DNA of 45,243 nt from Acetobacteraceae bacterium. GTDB lineage: Bacteria; Pseudomonadota; Alphaproteobacteria; Acetobacterales; Acetobacteraceae. Shown piece after piece: positions 16,612-24,637 of this stretch. Made by a program: the position numbers and the translations under genes. The DNA lies in the NCBI GenBank assembly GCA_027483995.1, contig JAIXTK010000154.1:1-45243 (forward strand), written 5' to 3'. The notes under the pieces were generated by a model that worked only from the letters and a program-made list of their open reading frames with translations, was not told the origin of the DNA and searched no databases. Within the stretch, counting starts at the first letter, position 1, and the number at the start of each line of letters is the position of its first letter.

Positions 16612-17043
16612 CATGACTGGCTCGTTATGGGGACGGGGCGGACCTCCGGGCTTGGGGGGCATTCTTGCGTGTCTGGAATGCGAGGAGTGCAGCACCTGCA
16701 CCGATTTGCGCCGCCACTTGCCGGAATGGTCCCGACGTCTCCCTGCGTGTGAATCCCGTGAATCCGTGACGTGACGCTGCGCTTCAGGATGGTCACGCAA
16801 GTTGCTTATAGGACTCCCTTTCCAGAATTTTATTCACGCCCGACATGAGTGCGGAAACTTGAATTAACGTATTGTTTATATTTGAGTCGCGTCACGGAGC
16901 CACGGAGACGCGCGTGCACCGCGCATCACGGGGCCAAGAAAGCTTACGAATGAACCACTTCGGGCCAATTGCTAGTTGCATTCCAGCAGCGAACCCGATC
17001 CTATTGTGATGTTCCGTCAATCTCCGTCAGGAGAATGGACATC
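16612..17043. other. Gene-poor, partly AT-rich intergenic region
   Basis: No credible gene is seen here. From about 16797 to 16885 the base composition falls far below the very high GC of the rest, with several TTTATT/TTTATA-like stretches, which suits a promoter region for the following unknown gene. An inverted repeat CGCGTC (16888-16893)/GACGCG (16907-16912) encloses a tandem CACGGAG. I cannot pick a single confident -35/-10 pair; TTGCTT and GAATTT at 17-bp spacing near 16803-16831 is the best of weak options. Confidence 0.5.
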
Positions 17044-17685
17044 ATGGTGCCATTGCGATCCCTTGACCATCTCGTGAGACGACGGCTGCAGCAATGGCCC
17101 CAACGGCCGCCGGGGCTGAACAAGCAACCTGTGCGCGAAGCCTGGCTGCGGTGCCGGCCGGGTGACCCCAGCAACAGCCCGATCCCGCCGGCGCAACCCT
17201 TCCTGAAATTCCCGGGCAGCAACCGCATGCGCACGCTGCCGGATGGGCTATGGCTGAACTTCGGCGGCACGCCGGACGAGCCGTTCGCCGACATCTTCGC
17301 CATCGAGGCCTGCGGATCGCTGCAGAACCTGCTGGACAAGCGGTCCCGCTTCGCGCCCAGCACGCGGTCGCTGCTGGCGGTCTGCCCGGTTTCCTGGTTG
17401 ATGGCCCCGGTGATGCCCGGGGACACCACGCCGCGATGGAAGGCCACACGGGTGCTACGCGGCGAACCGGTCGTGCCGCTGGTGCTGCCGGTGCGGGACA
17501 TCCGTGTGATGTACGCCCTGAAGCAGCGGCAGTACAAGGGCTTCGCCGAATGCCAGCTGCCACAGCCGCACGAATATTTCGTGCCGATGGAAACGCTGGT
17601 GGCGGAGGATGCCCACGAGAACCCAGCGCTACGCGAACTGGTCTCCCGCGCCTCCGTGCGCAGCAACTTCTATCAGGGCACCTGA
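17044..17685 (+). CDS. Hypothetical protein, unrecognised
   Basis: A 213-residue soluble protein that I do not recognise. The N terminus is basic (R-R-R-L-Q-Q-W-P-Q-R) and there are no membrane segments or signal peptide. The middle shows W-L-N-F-G-G-T-P-D-E-P-F-A-D-I-F-A-I-E-A-C-G and later D-K-R-S-R-F-A-P-S. A C-terminal block includes I-R-V-M-Y-A-L-K-Q-R-Q-Y-K-G and H-E-Y-F-V-P-M-E. The mix of conserved-looking aromatic, charged and glycine residues suggests a folded domain. ATG 17044 is chosen because AGGAG at 17029-17033 is about 10 nt away; ATG 17035 touches that element. It is preceded by the AT-rich region and its last 13 nt overlap the convergent phosphodiesterase gene. Confidence 0.7.
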   Translation: MVPLRSLDHLVRRRLQQWPQRPPGLNKQPVREAWLRCRPGDPSNSPIPPAQPFLKFPGSNRMRTLPDGLWLNFGGTPDEPFADIFAIEACGSLQNLLDKRSRFAPSTRSLLAVCPVSWLMAPVMPGDTTPRWKATRVLRGEPVVPLVLPVRDIRVMYALKQRQYKGFAECQLPQPHEYFVPMETLVAEDAHENPALRELVSRASVRSNFYQGT

Positions 17686-18554
17686 GCGGCGAGCACGGCC
17701 TGCAACCGGTCCGGGTAGTCCGTGCACATCTCCTGCACGCCCATCGTGATCAGGCGGGCCATGTCGGCCGGCTCGTTCACGGTCCAGGGCATGACGCGCA
17801 GGCCGAGCGCCTTTGCCTCCGCCACCTGCGCGGCAGTAAGGGCCCGGAAGCCCGGCGCCCAGAGGGTTCCAGGCACCGGCGAGAGGGCGGCGATGGTGGC
17901 CGGGACGGAGCCGCCATGCGCGGCCGGGTCGGCGCCAGCCCACCACAGCGCCGCCTTGGCCTGCGTGTCGGCGCTGGTGATGTAGCCGCGCGGGATGGCC
18001 GGCGCGACACGCTGGGCATGGGCCAATGCGCGCCAATCAAAGCTGCGCAGGGCCACCTGATGCTGCATGCCGATCGCGGCAACCGCACCCAGCACGGCAT
18101 CGACGATCTGCGCCGGCGGCGCCGTCAGCTCCGGGCGATCGGGCATGGTCTTGATCTCGATGTCCACCACAATGCCGGCCGGGCGGGCCAGGGCCAGCAC
18201 GTCGATCAGGGCGGGGATCCGCGCGCCGTCGCGGGGCGCCTGGGTGGCGAATGGCGCCGCATAGGCGCTGCCGGGTCGTAGGCGGCCGACATCGTAGCGG
18301 TGCAGCGCGGCACGCGGCAGGTCGCCTATGCGAGCCCCCTGCCCCGCCAGCCATCGCCCATCCGGGCCACGGACGATATCGCCGTGCAGGACGGGATCGT
18401 GGACCACAACGGGGATCCCATCGGCGGTGAGGGCCACGTCCAGTTCCACGGACGCCACGCCCAAGGCGAAGGTGCCGGCGAAGCCCTCCAGCGTGTTCTC
18501 GGGCCAGAGCCCTCGTGCGCCGCGGTGGCCGGATATGTGGAATGACTGTGCCAT
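17673..18554 (-). CDS. Glycerophosphodiester phosphodiesterase family protein
   Basis: A 293-residue TIM-barrel phosphodiesterase that hydrolyses glycerophosphodiesters to an alcohol and glycerol-3-phosphate. The family catalytic signature is at the N terminus: S-G-H-R-G-A-R with H10-R11, then P-E-N-T, then S-V-E-L-D-V-A and V-V-V-H-D-P-V-L, giving the Ca/Mg-binding E/D and second catalytic His. V-D-I-E-I-K-T supplies a late acidic pair, and P-W-T-V-N-E-P the C-terminal motif. There is no signal peptide, so it is probably the cytosolic (UgpQ-like) form. Start ATG 18554 places the first strand correctly. It is divergent from the racemase gene, 55 bp away, and convergent with the unknown gene. 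Confidence 0.93.
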   Translation of the reverse strand: MAQSFHISGHRGARGLWPENTLEGFAGTFALGVASVELDVALTADGIPVVVHDPVLHGDIVRGPDGRWLAGQGARIGDLPRAALHRYDVGRLRPGSAYAAPFATQAPRDGARIPALIDVLALARPAGIVVDIEIKTMPDRPELTAPPAQIVDAVLGAVAAIGMQHQVALRSFDWRALAHAQRVAPAIPRGYITSADTQAKAALWWAGADPAAHGGSVPATIAALSPVPGTLWAPGFRALTAAQVAEAKALGLRVMPWTVNEPADMARLITMGVQEMCTDYPDRLQAVLAAQVP

Positions 18555-18609
18555 GGCGCTGGTCTCCCCCGGGTTTGCCGGCGCGTCAAGATCGCGGCAG
18601 ACTGCGCGG

Positions 18610-19308
18610 ATGACACAGAAGATTCTCGGCGTCCTCGGCGGCATGGGCCCGCTGGCCAGCGCGCAGTTCATGCTCCGGCTCACCCTGCTGACGCCGGCTT
18701 CGCGCGACCAGGAGCATATCCCGGCCGTGTTGTGGTCCGACCCGCGCGTGCCCGACCGCACGAAGGGCAAGCTCGATGGCGGGGAGGACCCGGAACCCTG
18801 GCTTCTGCGCGGGGTGCGCGGGCTGCAGGCGGCCGGGTGCGGGGCCATCGCCATCCCGTGCAACACAGCGCATGGCTGGTACGACGCGATGGCCGCGGAG
18901 GGGCTGCCGATCCTGCACATCGTGGATGCGGCGGCGGCCGAACTTCGCAAGGCGGCACCGCGGGGCACGATCGGGCTGATGGGCACGGCGGCCACGCTGC
19001 GGATGCGGCTGTATCAGGAGCGGTTGGAGACACAGGGCTGGATCTGCCTCACCCCTTCCGACGAAGAGATGGCCACGCGGGTGACGCCAGGGATCGGGCT
19101 GGTGAAGGCCAACCGGGTGGCCGAGGCCTATGCGCCGCTGGCCGAGGTGGTGGCATCGCTGGCGGCACGCGGGGCGCAGGCGGTGGTGCTGGGCTGCACA
19201 GAGATCCCGCTGGGCATCCTGGCCGGGCCGCACGAGACTCTGCCGGTGCCGACCATCGATACGATCGATGCTCTTGCGCTGGCATCCATCGCTTGGGCCA
19301 AGGCGTAG
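18610..19308 (+). CDS. Aspartate/glutamate racemase family protein
   Basis: A 232-residue protein of the Asp/Glu/hydantoin racemase superfamily. It opens I-L-G-V-L-G-G-M-G-P-L-A-S, typical of aspartate racemases. Two catalytic cysteines are present: C84 in I-P-C-N-T-A-H and C196 in L-G-C-T-E-I-P-L. The two-cysteine architecture indicates a proton-swapping, cofactor-free racemase. Substrate could be aspartate, glutamate or another amino acid; sequence alone does not decide. ATG at 18610 has no clear ribosome site nearby. Downstream lie two hairpins before the convergent EstB-like gene. Confidence 0.9.
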   Translation: MTQKILGVLGGMGPLASAQFMLRLTLLTPASRDQEHIPAVLWSDPRVPDRTKGKLDGGEDPEPWLLRGVRGLQAAGCGAIAIPCNTAHGWYDAMAAEGLPILHIVDAAAAELRKAAPRGTIGLMGTAATLRMRLYQERLETQGWICLTPSDEEMATRVTPGIGLVKANRVAEAYAPLAEVVASLAARGAQAVVLGCTEIPLGILAGPHETLPVPTIDTIDALALASIAWAKA

Positions 19309-19318
19309 GGAAGCAAGC

Positions 19319-19342
19319 GGTTCTTTTTTGAAAAAAAGAACC
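19319..19342. terminator. Palindromic A/T hairpin between convergent genes
   Basis: A near-perfect palindrome: arms GGTTCTTTTTT and AAAAAAGAACC around a 2-nt centre, then AAAAAA. It lies just after the racemase stop. On the minus strand it is preceded by a GC-rich hairpin, so it may act as a bidirectional terminator, or belong to a dispersed palindromic family. I recall similar elements in GC-rich alphaproteobacterial genomes, but cannot confirm copies here. Confidence 0.6.
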
Positions 19343-19356
19343 AAAAAACTTTCATT

Positions 19357-19389
19357 CGTTTGCGGCCGCTCTGGGGCGAGCCGCAAACG
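19357..19389. terminator. GC-rich stem-loop, possible minus-strand terminator
   Basis: CGTTTGCGGC (19357-19366) pairs with GCCGCAAACG (19380-19389) over 10 bp with a 13-nt loop. Read on the minus strand, it lies 12 nt after the stop of the EstB-like gene and is followed by AT-rich sequence and the T-rich arm of the neighbouring palindrome. Confidence 0.55.
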
Positions 19390-19401
19390 GATGCGTCTTC
19401 T

Positions 19402-20631
19402 TCAGTCGATCGCGGCCTGGTAGCTCAGCACCCGCAGCTCCTTGCGGATCGGGTAGGTGCTGCTGGGCATCAGCTGCGTCATCATGATCACGATCATGTC
19501 TTCCACCGGGTCCACCCAGAACGCGGTACTGGCCGCGCCGCCCCAGGCATACTCGCCGGGCGTGCCAAGGATCTGCGCCTTGGCGGGGTCGAGCATCACC
19601 GAGAAACCCAGGCCGAAACCAATGCCGAGGTAGGAGCTTTCGCTGAAGCGTGCCTGCCCCATGTCCCCCATGTCGCCGCGCAGGTGGTTGGTGGTCATCA
19701 GCTCCACCGTCTTGCGGCCGAGCAGGCGCTCGCCACCCAGTACGCCCTTGTTGCGCAGCATCATGCAGAACTTGAGATAGTCCCCGGTGGTGGAGGCAAG
19801 GCCGCCGCCGCCGGATTCCATCTTGCGGTCGCCGAGATAGCGGCTGGTGGCGGGGTCGTCGAACAGCATTACGCCGCCCTTGGGGTGCGGCACGTAGTTG
19901 GCGGCGAAGCGGCCGCGCTTCTCCTCCGGCACGATGAAGTGGGTATCATTCATCTTCAGTGGGTTGAGGATGCGTTCCTGCAGAAATTGGCCGAAGGTCT
20001 GGCCGCTGATCGCCTGCACCAGCGCGCCCAGCACGTCGGTGGCGACGGAGTAGTTCCATTCCTTGCCAGGCTGCGCGATCAGCGGCAGCTTTGCCAGCTT
20101 TTCAATGGTTTCCATCAGCTCGCTGTCGGGGTGCCCGAAGTCCGCAAGCTTGTTGTCGCGGTACAGCGCATCGACGGCGGTGGCTTCCATGAAGCCGTAG
20201 GTGAGGCCGGAGGTGTGGGTGAGCAGGTCGCGGAAGGTGATGTCGCGCTCGGCCGGCACGGTCTCCACCTTGCCGCGGCTGCCGCCCACGGCCACCCGGC
20301 TGCCCTTGAAGGCCGGCAGGAAGCGGCTGATCGGGTCGTCCAGCTGGAAGCGGCCTTCCTCGTAGAGCATCATGATGGCCACCGAGGTGATCGGCTTGGA
20401 CATCGAATAGATGCGGAAGATGGTGTCCGGCGCCATCCGCACGCCGCGTTCCTTGTCGGCATGGCCGCTCATGCCCCAGTGGGCCACCTGGCCGCGGCGG
20501 GCGACCAGGGTGGAGACGCCGGCGAAGCGGCCGCTGGCCACGAGCTCGTCGCGCCAGGAGTCGATGCGCGCAAGGCGCTGGCTGCAGAGCCCGACATCCT
20601 CGGGCGAGGTGATGGTCATGGCATCGTTCAT
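19402..20631 (-). CDS. Serine hydrolase, EstB-like class C beta-lactamase family
   Basis: A 409-residue hydrolase. S-x-x-K appears as S76-M-S-K79 and the second-motif tyrosine as Y194-S-V196, where V replaces the usual N, as in EstB-type esterases. A W-G-G-A motif near the C terminus matches the EstB family. No signal peptide is seen. It is therefore more likely an esterase or lactonase than a beta-lactamase. Start ATG 20631 was taken as the first in frame; an internal ATG four codons later is possible. It is divergent from a small unknown gene, 131 bp away, and ends facing the racemase gene across a hairpin pair. Confidence 0.9.
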   Translation of the reverse strand: MNDAMTITSPEDVGLCSQRLARIDSWRDELVASGRFAGVSTLVARRGQVAHWGMSGHADKERGVRMAPDTIFRIYSMSKPITSVAIMMLYEEGRFQLDDPISRFLPAFKGSRVAVGGSRGKVETVPAERDITFRDLLTHTSGLTYGFMEATAVDALYRDNKLADFGHPDSELMETIEKLAKLPLIAQPGKEWNYSVATDVLGALVQAISGQTFGQFLQERILNPLKMNDTHFIVPEEKRGRFAANYVPHPKGGVMLFDDPATSRYLGDRKMESGGGGLASTTGDYLKFCMMLRNKGVLGGERLLGRKTVELMTTNHLRGDMGDMGQARFSESSYLGIGFGLGFSVMLDPAKAQILGTPGEYAWGGAASTAFWVDPVEDMIVIMMTQLMPSSTYPIRKELRVLSYQAAID

Positions 20632-20762
20632 GGGGGCCCTCCTGGTGCCGCGACGATGGCCGGGCCGGCCGGGCCGGTCAACCTGGGCCCCTGCTGCGCG
20701 GGAGGGCAGGCGCGCGCAGGCAAGGGTGGCGCGCGCCGCGCCGCGGGTCCATCCTAGGGGCA

Positions 20763-21314
20763 ATGGACCGGTTCGATTCCCGTATCCGCGTGGCTGAGGC
20801 GGCCAGCGGCGCGCGCACCTACCTGATCGACCTGCCGCCGGAGGCCCTGCCGCCGGTGCGGCCGCGCGACCTGCATGCGGCGTGGGATAGCGCGCGCGGT
20901 GCCGCGATCGCCCAGCAATGGGGCCGGCCGCTGATGCTGCGCTTCCGCAGGCCGGATGCCGAAGAAACCGAGCTGGCGCTCGCCGATGCCGATGCCTGCT
21001 GCTGGGCCGCGGCGGTGGACGCGACGGTGGGGCTGGCCAGCCCATATGGGCTTTCGGTTTGCCTGCGTCTTCTGGCGCTGGTGGAGCTGCTGCCGCGCGA
21101 GCCCTGGGCCCTGCCGCTGGTCGCGCTCAACCGCGACGGTGCCTCGGTTCATCCCTCTCTTCTGCGCGCTGCCTCCGTGGCGCCGCTGACGCCGCATGCC
21201 ACCTTCGATGCCGGCACGCTTCGAGAGGTCCTGCGGCAGGAGGCGGCCCTGCCCGCGCCAGCCGCCTCGCCCATACCGGTTGCCGCCCCCTCCCACCCCG
21301 GAGCCCGCGCATGA
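20763..21314 (+). CDS. Hypothetical protein, unrecognised, coupled to a lipoprotein gene
   Basis: A 183-residue soluble protein I do not recognise. It starts M-D-R-F-D-S-R-I-R-V and is rich in Ala, Leu and Arg. The middle D-A-D-A-C-C-W-A-A-A-V-D-A-T-V-G and Y-G-L-S-V-C-L-R-L-L-A-L-V-E-L-L are probably helical. The C-terminal 30 residues are a low-complexity Ala/Pro tail. Codon bias (GC-rich third positions) matches neighbours, supporting real coding. Its stop overlaps the following lipoprotein ATG (ATGA), so the two are likely one operon. Confidence 0.65.
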   Translation: MDRFDSRIRVAEAASGARTYLIDLPPEALPPVRPRDLHAAWDSARGAAIAQQWGRPLMLRFRRPDAEETELALADADACCWAAAVDATVGLASPYGLSVCLRLLALVELLPREPWALPLVALNRDGASVHPSLLRAASVAPLTPHATFDAGTLREVLRQEAALPAPAASPIPVAAPSHPGARA

Positions 21315-21682
21315 TCCTGCGCCACCTTGCACTCACCATCCTGTTGGGGGTCGCCGTGTTGCCCGGCTGCACCCCGCCCCCGAGCACCACCGCAACGCCG
21401 GCACAGGCAGCCGCCTGCCGGCAGCGGGCCGACGAGGTATACGAGCGCCAGAACCGCGCCGACGTGTATCGCAGCGACACCTATGCCTCTGGCACGCGCG
21501 ATGCGATGTTCTCCTCCACCGGCTCGCCGGCAGCTGCGATGGCAGGATTGCCAGGCCGGTTTGCACGCGACCGCATGCTGGCCGAGTGCCTGCGCGGGGT
21601 GGCCAACAATGTCGCCAGCACGCCCGACGCCCCGGCCCCGGCGATTGCGCCGGCCGCGCCCGCCGCGCGCGCGAGGCCCTGA
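21311..21682 (+). CDS. Small putative lipoprotein of unknown function
   Basis: A 123-residue protein with an N-terminal lipoprotein signal: hydrophobic L-A-L-T-I-L-L-G-V-A-V, then L-P-G-C with the lipidated cysteine at position 20. The mature part has two further cysteines (A-A-C-R-Q-R and A-E-C-L-R-G), which could form a disulfide in the periplasm. It is Arg/Tyr/Ser-rich in the middle (Y-E-R-Q-N-R-A-D-V-Y-R-S-D-T-Y) and ends in an Ala/Pro tail. Translation overlaps the preceding gene by 4 nt. The MFS gene begins 18 nt later on the same strand, so the three may be co-transcribed. Function unknown. Confidence 0.75.
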   Translation: MILRHLALTILLGVAVLPGCTPPPSTTATPAQAAACRQRADEVYERQNRADVYRSDTYASGTRDAMFSSTGSPAAAMAGLPGRFARDRMLAECLRGVANNVASTPDAPAPAIAPAAPAARARP

Positions 21683-21700
21683 CGAAGCCAGCACGCAGCC

Positions 21701-22939
21701 GTGGCCAACCTCTCATCCATTGGCCGCGTTCTGTCGCGGCGCAACACTGCGGTGTTCTACGGCGCCAGCATGACGTGCTGGACCGGCATCTGGATCCAGC
21801 AGATCGCCGTTGACTGGTTGGCCTGGCAGCTGACCCATTCGCCGCTGTGGGTGGGCATCCTGGCCTTCTGCAACCTGGCGCCCTCGGTGATCGTCTCCCC
21901 GTTCGCCGGCGCGATCGCCGACCGCATGGACCGGGTGCGGCTGACCCAGATCACCCAGCTGGTCGTGGCCACCCACTCGGCCCTGCTGATCCTGCTGGTG
22001 GTGACGGGGTGGATCCGGATCGAGATCCTGGCGGTTCTGGCGGTGTTCACCGGCATCTCCGGCAGCTTCGCCCAGCCGGCGCGGCAATCGCTTGTGCCGG
22101 GCATGGTAACGCGCGAGGACCTGCCCGCGGCGGTGGCGATCAACTCGCTCACCTGGAATCTCGGCCGCTCCATCGGCCCCGGCATCGGTGGATTGATCGT
22201 GGCGTTCTGGGGGGTGGTGCCGGCGATGGCGGTGAATTGCGCCGCCTATGTGATCGCCTGCCTGTCGATGTTCGCGCTGAAGCTGGATCCCGCGACCCGG
22301 CGCGGGCATGCGCCCACAGGCTCCATGCTGCGCGAGACGCTGGACGGGCTGCTGTATGTCGGACGCCATCCCGGGATGCGGCCGCTGTTCATCTTCGCCG
22401 CGGTGCTGGCGGTGCTGGCGCGGCCGATCCAGGAAATGCTGCCGCCCTACGTGGACAAGGTGTTCGGCCAGGGGCCGGAGGGGCTGGCGGTGCTGTCCAG
22501 CGTGATGGGCCTGGCCGCCTTCGCGGGCGGGATGGCGATCGGGTTGCGCGGCAAGCTTTCCGGCCTTTCGACGGTGACCGTTTGGGCAGGCGTGGTGCTG
22601 ACGGTGTGCACCGCGGGTTTCGTGGCGACCGGGCATTTCGCCTTCGCCTGCGCGGTAGCCGCGGTGTTGAGTGCGGCGACGACCATGCACGGCATCTCGG
22701 CGCAGACGCTGATCCAGTCCGGCACCTCTGGCCAGATGCTGGGGCGGGCGTTGAGCCTGTGGGGCATGGTCGGGCGGGCGGGCCCGGCCCTGGGGGCACT
22801 GATCTACGGGATTGCGGCGGAGTTCGGCGGGCTGCGCTGGCCAGTGGTGATCGGCTGCACGATCGCGCTGCTGGCCTGTGCCTATGCCTGGCGGCGGCAG
22901 CCGCAGATGGCGCGGGCACTGGAGCGGTCGGACGGCTGA
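21701..22939 (+). CDS. MFS transporter, MFS_3/EntS-like exporter
   Basis: A 412-residue polytopic membrane protein with about twelve hydrophobic segments. The N-terminal half carries the MFS motif-A-like A-G-A-I-A-D-R-M-D-R-V-R between helices 2 and 3. F-A-Q-P-A-R-Q-S-L-V-P and I-N-S-L-T-W-N-L-G-R-S-I-G-P are hallmarks of the MFS_3 group that includes the enterobactin exporter EntS. This group generally exports siderophores or drugs; the substrate here is unknown. It starts with GTG at 21701 and ends 6 nt before the convergent methyltransferase stop. Confidence 0.9.
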   Translation: MANLSSIGRVLSRRNTAVFYGASMTCWTGIWIQQIAVDWLAWQLTHSPLWVGILAFCNLAPSVIVSPFAGAIADRMDRVRLTQITQLVVATHSALLILLVVTGWIRIEILAVLAVFTGISGSFAQPARQSLVPGMVTREDLPAAVAINSLTWNLGRSIGPGIGGLIVAFWGVVPAMAVNCAAYVIACLSMFALKLDPATRRGHAPTGSMLRETLDGLLYVGRHPGMRPLFIFAAVLAVLARPIQEMLPPYVDKVFGQGPEGLAVLSSVMGLAAFAGGMAIGLRGKLSGLSTVTVWAGVVLTVCTAGFVATGHFAFACAVAAVLSAATTMHGISAQTLIQSGTSGQMLGRALSLWGMVGRAGPALGALIYGIAAEFGGLRWPVVIGCTIALLACAYAWRRQPQMARALERSDG

Positions 22940-22945
22940 GGGGGG

Positions 22946-24151
22946 TCAGCCAGCTACCGAGAAACTCGGCTGGATCATGGCTTGCCGCCAGAGCAGCACC
23001 AGGATCTCGTCCAGACCCGTGTCGAACGCGGTAGGGTCCGGAGGGGCGACACCGAGGCCTGGCAGCAAGGACGCAGCTTTGTCGCGCAACTCCCGCCACG
23101 TGCCGGGCCCGGCGCACAGCGCCTCCAGCTGCGCACGGGCCCAGGGGGTGTGGCCGTTGATCATCGCGCGGCGGGCTGGATCGGTGAACACAGCGCCGCC
23201 ATCCGGCGCCTGTTCGCGGCGCAGAGCGGCTGTCCAGACCACGCCGGGATGGCGAAGGCCCTGCCCCGGCGCTCCAGGCCGGGCAAAGAGCATCGTGCGG
23301 TAGCCACCACCGGTCGTGAAATCCAACGCATCGGCGGACCGTGCCGCCGCGCTCGATGAGACACCCGGCGCCAGCGCCAGCGGCGGGAGCGCATTGAGGT
23401 AGGCGAGACCCGCCGGGGCCAATGCAGCCTCCAGATCGCCGGCAAGCAGCGGGTCGAAGACCGGGCCGAGCGCTTCGTGAAACAACACCACATCCGATGC
23501 GGCTTCCATCGCGGCCAACGTGGCACGGGCAAGCTGCGTGGCCTCTCCCTGCGCCGGCACAACGGCGGCAAGGGCGCGCAGGTTGGCGCGGGCCAGGGCG
23601 AGTTGCCGATCGGGCCGCAAGGAAGTGTCGTTGCCGGCACGCAGGATGCCGGCCAACCAGCTGCGCGCCACGCCAACCAGGCCGGTATAGGCGGTGATCA
23701 CGGCCACGCCGCCCGGGCGCAGGCAGCGGGCCATCAATGCCAGTGCCGCGGCGCGGGCCGGCGGCGGCATCACATAGGCGGTGCCGACGAGGTAGATCAC
23801 GTCGAACTGGCCGAGTTCCTCCGCCGTGATCGAGGCGGCATCGCCGTGCAGGATGCGCCAGCGCTCGCCCAGATGGGCACCGCGGGCCCGCGCACGCTCA
23901 CAGGAATCGGCCGAGGCATCGATGCCGACCATCCGGCCCGCGCTGTGCCGTGAGGCCTCCAGCAATTGGGCGGCGGCGCCGCAGCCGATATCCAGCACAT
24001 CCAGCACCGGGCCGGGGGATGGTTCCAGCCCCAGCGCCGCCGCCGCGCCGCGCAGGGCCGGGAGCGCAAGCGCTGGGATGGCTCCGCCCTCGTACGGCAC
24101 CGTATCGTAGGCGCGGCCGATCTCGGCGGCGAGGCTGGGGCCGGATGTCAC
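22946..24151 (-). CDS. SAM methyltransferase with methyltransferase regulatory domain
   Basis: A 401-residue protein. The start resembles proteins carrying the PF10119 regulatory domain: A-Y-D-T-V-P-Y-E at about residues 15-22. A class I methyltransferase domain follows, with motif I V-L-D-I-G-C-G-A-A-A-Q and later G-I-D-A-S-A-D and C-L-R-P-G-G-V-A-V-I-T-A-Y. The C-terminal 200 residues, helical with several V-V-L-F-H-E-A-type segments, fit the regulatory domain. Target unknown. The start is GTG at 24151, whose GTGA overlaps the rhodanese stop. No ATG with a better ribosome site exists ahead of the A-Y-D-T-V-P-Y motif. Confidence 0.83.
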   Translation of the reverse strand: MTSGPSLAAEIGRAYDTVPYEGGAIPALALPALRGAAAALGLEPSPGPVLDVLDIGCGAAAQLLEASRHSAGRMVGIDASADSCERARARGAHLGERWRILHGDAASITAEELGQFDVIYLVGTAYVMPPPARAAALALMARCLRPGGVAVITAYTGLVGVARSWLAGILRAGNDTSLRPDRQLALARANLRALAAVVPAQGEATQLARATLAAMEAASDVVLFHEALGPVFDPLLAGDLEAALAPAGLAYLNALPPLALAPGVSSSAAARSADALDFTTGGGYRTMLFARPGAPGQGLRHPGVVWTAALRREQAPDGGAVFTDPARRAMINGHTPWARAQLEALCAGPGTWRELRDKAASLLPGLGVAPPDPTAFDTGLDEILVLLWRQAMIQPSFSVAG

Positions 24152-24558
24152 CTCTGGCGCCAGGGCAGGCCCGAGGCCTTCCAGCCGGCGATCTGGCCGC
24201 GATGGCCGCTGCCATCCGGATTGCCCTCGAACCCATCGGCGACGTTGTACACCTGCGGGAACCCCGCCTCTGCGGCCGCCTGGGCAGCGGCGAGGGAGCG
24301 CACGCCGGAGCGGCAGAGGAAGTAGATGCGGTGTTCCGGCGAGAAGCCGGCCTGCTTCAGCTGGTCCACGAAGGCGGTGTTGACCTCCATCTTCGGGAAT
24401 ATCTGCCAGGGGATCAGCACGGGCTGCTTGCCGGCAGCGGAAAGGTCGACGAGGCCGACATAGGTCCACTCGGCGTCGGTGCGGACATCCACAAGCTGGG
24501 CCTGAGGATCCTGTTGCAGCACTTGCCAGACCTGGGACGGGGAAATGTTCTCGACCAT
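24148..24558 (-). CDS. Single-domain rhodanese-like sulfurtransferase
   Basis: A 136-residue rhodanese domain. It has the entry motif L-V-D-V-R-T-D-A-E-W and the active-site loop F-L-C-R-S-G-V-R-S with the catalytic cysteine, then A-A-A-E-A-G-F and V-A-D-G-F-E-G. Such proteins carry persulfide sulfur on the loop cysteine. It is translationally coupled to the methyltransferase and divergent from cysteine synthase with about 80 bp between the starts, so control of the two sulfur enzymes from one intergenic region is plausible. A TATGATGATA sequence at 24571-24580 offers a -10-like element in both directions, without clear -35 boxes. Confidence 0.93.
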   Translation of the reverse strand: MVENISPSQVWQVLQQDPQAQLVDVRTDAEWTYVGLVDLSAAGKQPVLIPWQIFPKMEVNTAFVDQLKQAGFSPEHRIYFLCRSGVRSLAAAQAAAEAGFPQVYNVADGFEGNPDGSGHRGQIAGWKASGLPWRQR

Positions 24559-24637
24559 TCTGCGACTCCCTATGATGATACGGCGACATGGCCCCGCCTC
24601 GGCTGGGTTACAACGGGAAACAACCGAGAGAGACTGT

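Noticed and set aside
16613-16774. Small frame encoding C-L-E-C-E-E-C-S-T-C
   Set aside because: The ATG lies just after the T run of the gltA terminator, with no ribosome site, and the rest of the peptide has no pattern.
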